A stretch of DNA of 8,264 bases from an uncultured Prevotella sp. Its GTDB lineage: Bacteria; Bacteroidota; Bacteroidia; Bacteroidales; Bacteroidaceae. A program made the position numbers and the translations under genes. The stretch is from contig URLQ01000128.1 of NCBI GenBank assembly GCA_900548745.1, positions 1-8,264 of the forward strand, in the 5' to 3' direction. This document shows, one piece after another, positions 6,978-8,264 of this stretch. The notes under the pieces are model-generated. The model was not told the origin of the DNA. It did not search any database and saw only the letters and a program-made list of their open reading frames with translations. Position 1 is the stretch's first letter; every line of letters starts with the position of its first letter.

Positions 6978-7112
6978 ATGAGAAAGATTGTTCTTGATAC
7001 TAATTGCTTATTGATGAGCTTTCCAAAAATCAGTCCTTATCGTATAATTTGGGACGAATTCTTGGAAGGAAAGTTAGTCTTGTGTGTAACAAGGATAACG
7101 AACGAAGCGTGA
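6978..7112 (+). pseudogene. N-terminal fragment of a PIN-domain toxin
   Basis: From ATG 6978 the frame reads MRKIVLDTNCLLMSF, continues through ISPYRIIWDEFLEGK and LVLCVTR, and ends after 44 residues at TGA 7110-7112. VLDTN with Asp7 is the first catalytic motif of PIN-domain ribonucleases. The following SPYR-IW-FL-GK-LCVT pattern matches the PIN family annotated as putative toxin-antitoxin toxin (COG1569 type), whose members are about 130-140 residues long. The region that normally follows LCVT (NEI..EY, then the DDNKFVDCA motif with further acidic residues) is not found in any forward frame downstream, so nuclease activity is lost. The ATG overlaps the TGA of a 29-residue upstream frame (6892-6981, ATGA overlap), possibly the tail of a lost antitoxin, but that is weak. 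I read this as a decayed toxin-antitoxin locus. Confidence 0.7.
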
Positions 7113-7233
7113 TGCGATATTGTATTTTTATGCAATCGCAGCGTGCATGTTTGGGGCATAAAAGAGGGATAAGAATATAGATTTGGATGTTTGTTAAAGC
7201 AACATGAAATAGATGTCCAATCAACTTCAAATA

Positions 7234-7299
7234 GAAAGTTACCGAATTTCTATGAGAAAGTTACGGACTTTCTATTGGAAAGTTACCGAATTTCTAAAT
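7234..7299. repeat. Three tandem 22-bp repeats with internal dyads
   Basis: GAAAGTTAC begins at 7234, 7256 and 7278, an exact 22-bp period over three units. Units 1 and 3 share GAAAGTTACCGAATTTCTA. Unit 2 differs at two positions in that stretch (GG for CG, and C for A before the T run). Each unit is also an imperfect palindrome: ATAGAAA/TTTCTAT in unit 1 and AGAAAGT/ACTTTCT in unit 2. The period is not a multiple of three and no long frame crosses it, so it is not a coding repeat. Two helical turns per unit would put protein-binding sites on one face of DNA. Fewer units and no unique spacers rule out a CRISPR. Confidence 0.8.
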
Positions 7300-7630
7300 G
7301 ATGACAAAATTACATGCTTACAGGGGCTTGTCGTGATAGCCATAATCGAACTATAAAGGCGTGTAGAACAAACCGTTTATTTATACAATCAAATTGGTTA
7401 TTTATGCAGAAACCTGTCAGGATGTAGCATGCATATAAAACACCGTATATATTTTCCGAGCCTACGGCTTGCTTAAAAATCAGATAAAGCGATAAACAGA
7501 AAAAACAGTAACACAATATTGCCCCAATGTTTTTATTGTTTTTGTTAATGCTCCTTTAGATATTCTTTCACTTCATATTCTGGATGAACTTTTTCTTTCA
7601 GTTATGACAGCTTTTGGCACCGTAGCGAAG
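7300..7630. other. Intergenic region with no recognisable gene
   Basis: No intact coding sequence is evident. A short minus-strand frame (7601 down to the stop at 7545-7547) reads LKEKVHPEYEVKEYLKEH. It looks like the C-terminus of a protein whose upstream part is gone, since a stop lies directly before it; this may be chance. A small AGCC-TAC-GGCT hairpin lies near 7460. The rest is low-complexity and AT-rich. Confidence 0.4.
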
Positions 7631-7638
7631 TAACTTTG
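7631..7638 (+). promoter_or_regulatory. Probable -7 box upstream of the small membrane protein gene
   Basis: TAACTTTG fits TAnnTTTG and lies 26 bp before ATG 7665, a usual distance for Bacteroidetes genes. No -33 box is well placed: the nearest TTTG (7613-7616) is only 14 bp away. Confidence 0.4.
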
Positions 7639-7664
7639 CCGACGGAAACAAAAAAAATAGAATC

Positions 7665-7877
7665 ATGACAATACATCCTATAATACGCAAGCTGCCTATG
7701 ATGGCATTGATGCTTCTTATCGTTTACATACTGACTACCACCATTTCGGTATGCTATTTTGAATTTGGACACGACAAAGGCTGGCCCTTAGCCGACCTTA
7801 TGTACTTTCGCTTCCATAAGTTCGTTGTCGCAGCCGTAGACTACGGCTACGTTCCAGCCGACATGACAGCCGAATAA
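7665..7877 (+). CDS. Small single-pass membrane protein of unknown function (70 aa)
   Basis: The frame starts at ATG 7665 after an A-rich leader and a -7 box at 7631, and ends at TAA 7875-7877. Residues about 10-32 (LPMMALMLLIVYILTTTISV) are strongly hydrophobic after a short basic N-terminus (RK), so this is either an uncleaved signal anchor or one transmembrane helix. The remaining 38 residues (FEFGHDKGWPLADLMYFRFHKF...) are aromatic-rich and would face the periplasm. I do not recognise a family. Amino-acid use looks natural and the promoter-ATG spacing is good, which favours a real gene. It stands alone, with a strong hairpin 3 nt after its stop. Confidence 0.6.
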   Translation: MTIHPIIRKLPMMALMLLIVYILTTTISVCYFEFGHDKGWPLADLMYFRFHKFVVAAVDYGYVPADMTAE

Positions 7878-7880
7878 CAT

Positions 7881-7914
7881 CGCCAACGCATCAACCGATA
7901 TTGATACGTCGGCG
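7881..7914 (+). terminator. 12-bp hairpin directly after the small membrane protein gene
   Basis: CGCC-A-ACG-C-ATCAA (7881-7894) pairs with TTGAT-A-CGT-C-GGCG (7901-7914): twelve base pairs broken by two A/C mismatches, with a 6-nt loop. It lies three nucleotides past the stop codon. It lacks an adjacent T-run (the nearest is at 7953-7959), so it may be a 3'-end stabiliser or an atypical terminator. Confidence 0.5.
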
Positions 7915-7956
7915 ACCAAAGCGGCGAAAGAGAAAAGAGGAGCCAAGCAAGATTTT

Positions 7957-7989
7957 TTTCGGAAAAGTTTAGGTTTATCCGAAACTTTT
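7957..7989. promoter_or_regulatory. Overlapping inverted repeats at a promoter
   Basis: Two perfect inverted repeats overlap: TTTCGGA (7957-7963) with TCCGAAA (7978-7984), and AAAAGTTT (7963-7970) with AAACTTTT (7982-7989). They cover the -33 region of the promoter whose -7 box is at 7992-7999, so a regulator could block it there. If transcribed from upstream, the two pairings exclude each other. Confidence 0.5.
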
Positions 7990-7999
7990 ACTACATTTG
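7968..7999 (+). promoter_or_regulatory. Promoter for the downstream structured transcript
   Basis: TACATTTG (7992-7999) matches the -7 box TAnnTTTG. TTTA (7968-7971), one mismatch from TTTG, lies 20 bp upstream. The start of transcription would be about 8003-8008, just at the first paired segment of the following RNA candidate. Confidence 0.55.
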
Positions 8000-8006
8000 C
8001 AAAATG

Positions 8007-8245
8007 AAGGGCAGCGACTGTGTCGGACAATGAAAAGCCGACATGAAGTTGTCCCTCGGAAATGACGCAAGAGATCTTGTGGACACGAGCAAGCAAATAA
8101 GGGTGTGCCAATAACAAGTGTGCACCGTGAAGGTTCTGTAAGTTGAAATCTGGTAAATTTGAACTGAAGTAGAAAAGGACTGGAATTTGTTTGAGCGAGT
8201 CTGCACCACGATATGGTGTAGGCTCCTCTTTCATATCCTCTTTTC
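8007..8245 (+). ncRNA. Candidate structured RNA or long regulatory leader
   Basis: The stretch follows a good promoter, has no convincing sense ORF, and contains successive hairpins. The first is a three-part helix: AGGG 8008-8011 with CCCT 8053-8056, ACT 8017-8019 with AGT 8047-8049, and TGTCGG 8021-8026 with CCGACA 8038-8043. The second is GGTGTGC 8102-8108 with GTGCACC 8120-8126. The third is AGTT-g-AAAT 8141-8149 with ATTT-g-AACT 8157-8165. The last is GAG-t-CTGCACCA 8197-8208 with TGGTGTAG-g-CTC 8214-8225, a strong helix with a 5-nt loop, followed by pyrimidine-rich sequence (CTCTTTCATATCCTCTTTT). It could be an independent small RNA or the 5' leader of a gene beyond the window. It is not tRNA, tmRNA or RNase P RNA as far as I can see. 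A 148-residue minus-strand frame over the same DNA (8234 to 7788) is less likely to be a gene. Confidence 0.45.
8197..8225 (+). terminator. Strong hairpin near the right edge, possible terminator or leader stem
   Basis: Eleven base pairs with one T/G position (GAG-t-CTGCACCA with TGGTGTAG-g-CTC) close on a CGATA loop. A U/C-rich tract follows but contains no pure T-run until 8240-8244, so termination would be atypical. As a leader structure it would sit just before any gene starting past 8264. Confidence 0.45.
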
Positions 8246-8264
8246 TACGGGTTTTACCAGAGCC

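Larger units (their letters stand above)
6697..7233. other. AT-rich region without intact genes, left half
   Basis: Apart from the TetR promoter and operator and the PIN fragment, I see no intact gene. The base composition is clearly more AT-rich than in the flanking housekeeping genes, and frames on both strands are short and unlike proteins. A weak inverted repeat, TGCGA (near 7113) with TCGCA (near 7137), lies just past the PIN fragment. The region looks like decayed accessory DNA between the conserved TetR-fabG block and the next small gene. Confidence 0.5.

Noticed and set aside
7234..7299. CRISPR array
   Set aside because: The repeats are directly adjacent with a 22-bp period and no unique spacers, and no cas gene is in the window.
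7613..7640. Sigma-54 promoter (TTGGCAC followed by TTTGCC)
   Set aside because: The -24-like TTGGCAC is good, but GG and GC are about 22 bp apart instead of about 12, so the -12 element is misplaced.
7788..8234. 148-residue open frame on the minus strand
   Set aside because: It runs antisense to the small membrane protein gene and to the hairpin-rich transcript, has no promoter-like sequence that I can see beyond its start, and its composition (many Leu, Phe, Ser, His) is what an open antisense frame of structured DNA gives. Protein conservation could overturn this.

Overview
The window looks like chromosomal DNA of a Bacteroidales bacterium, most likely Prevotella or a close relative. The evidence is indirect. 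Several genes are preceded by the Bacteroidetes sigma-type -7 box TAnnTTTG, in the better cases with a TTTG-like -33 box 18-20 bp upstream. Shine-Dalgarno sequences are essentially absent, and the housekeeping proteins are of Bacteroidales type. Without database searches the genus is inference.

Left part (1-2893, + strand): the C-terminal tail of a membrane protein (1-119) is followed by a small acidic, helical ORF of unknown function (152-397). Its stop overlaps the ATG of a second, apparently damaged reading frame (397-799). That frame has a TAA at codon 12 and ends at a CTT-TGA junction, past which the +1 frame continues as protein-like sequence. A well-formed promoter (838-868) then drives a 666-residue membrane-anchored protein of unknown function with two C-terminal TPR repeats (893-2893).

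Middle (3001-6696): a phosphohexomutase (phosphoglucomutase/phosphomannomutase family, + strand) converges on a minus-strand block across a hairpin terminator at 4480-4511. Read in its own direction, that block is a TetR-family regulator, the 3-oxoacyl-ACP reductase FabG 36 bp later, and an RluA-family pseudouridine synthase after a 126-bp gap that contains a long imperfect stem. The TetR promoter overlaps a perfect 8+8 bp inverted repeat, a good candidate autoregulatory operator that would control fabG as well.

Right part (6697-8264): mostly AT-rich and gene-poor. It holds an N-terminal fragment of a PIN-domain toxin (6978-7112), three tandem 22-bp dyad-containing repeats (7234-7299), a small membrane protein (7665-7877) with a hairpin just after its stop, and a promoter within overlapping inverted repeats (7957-7999). 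From that promoter a stretch of about 220 nt runs nearly to the window end. It carries several strong hairpins and no sense ORF, and is the best candidate here for an undescribed structured RNA or long regulatory leader.
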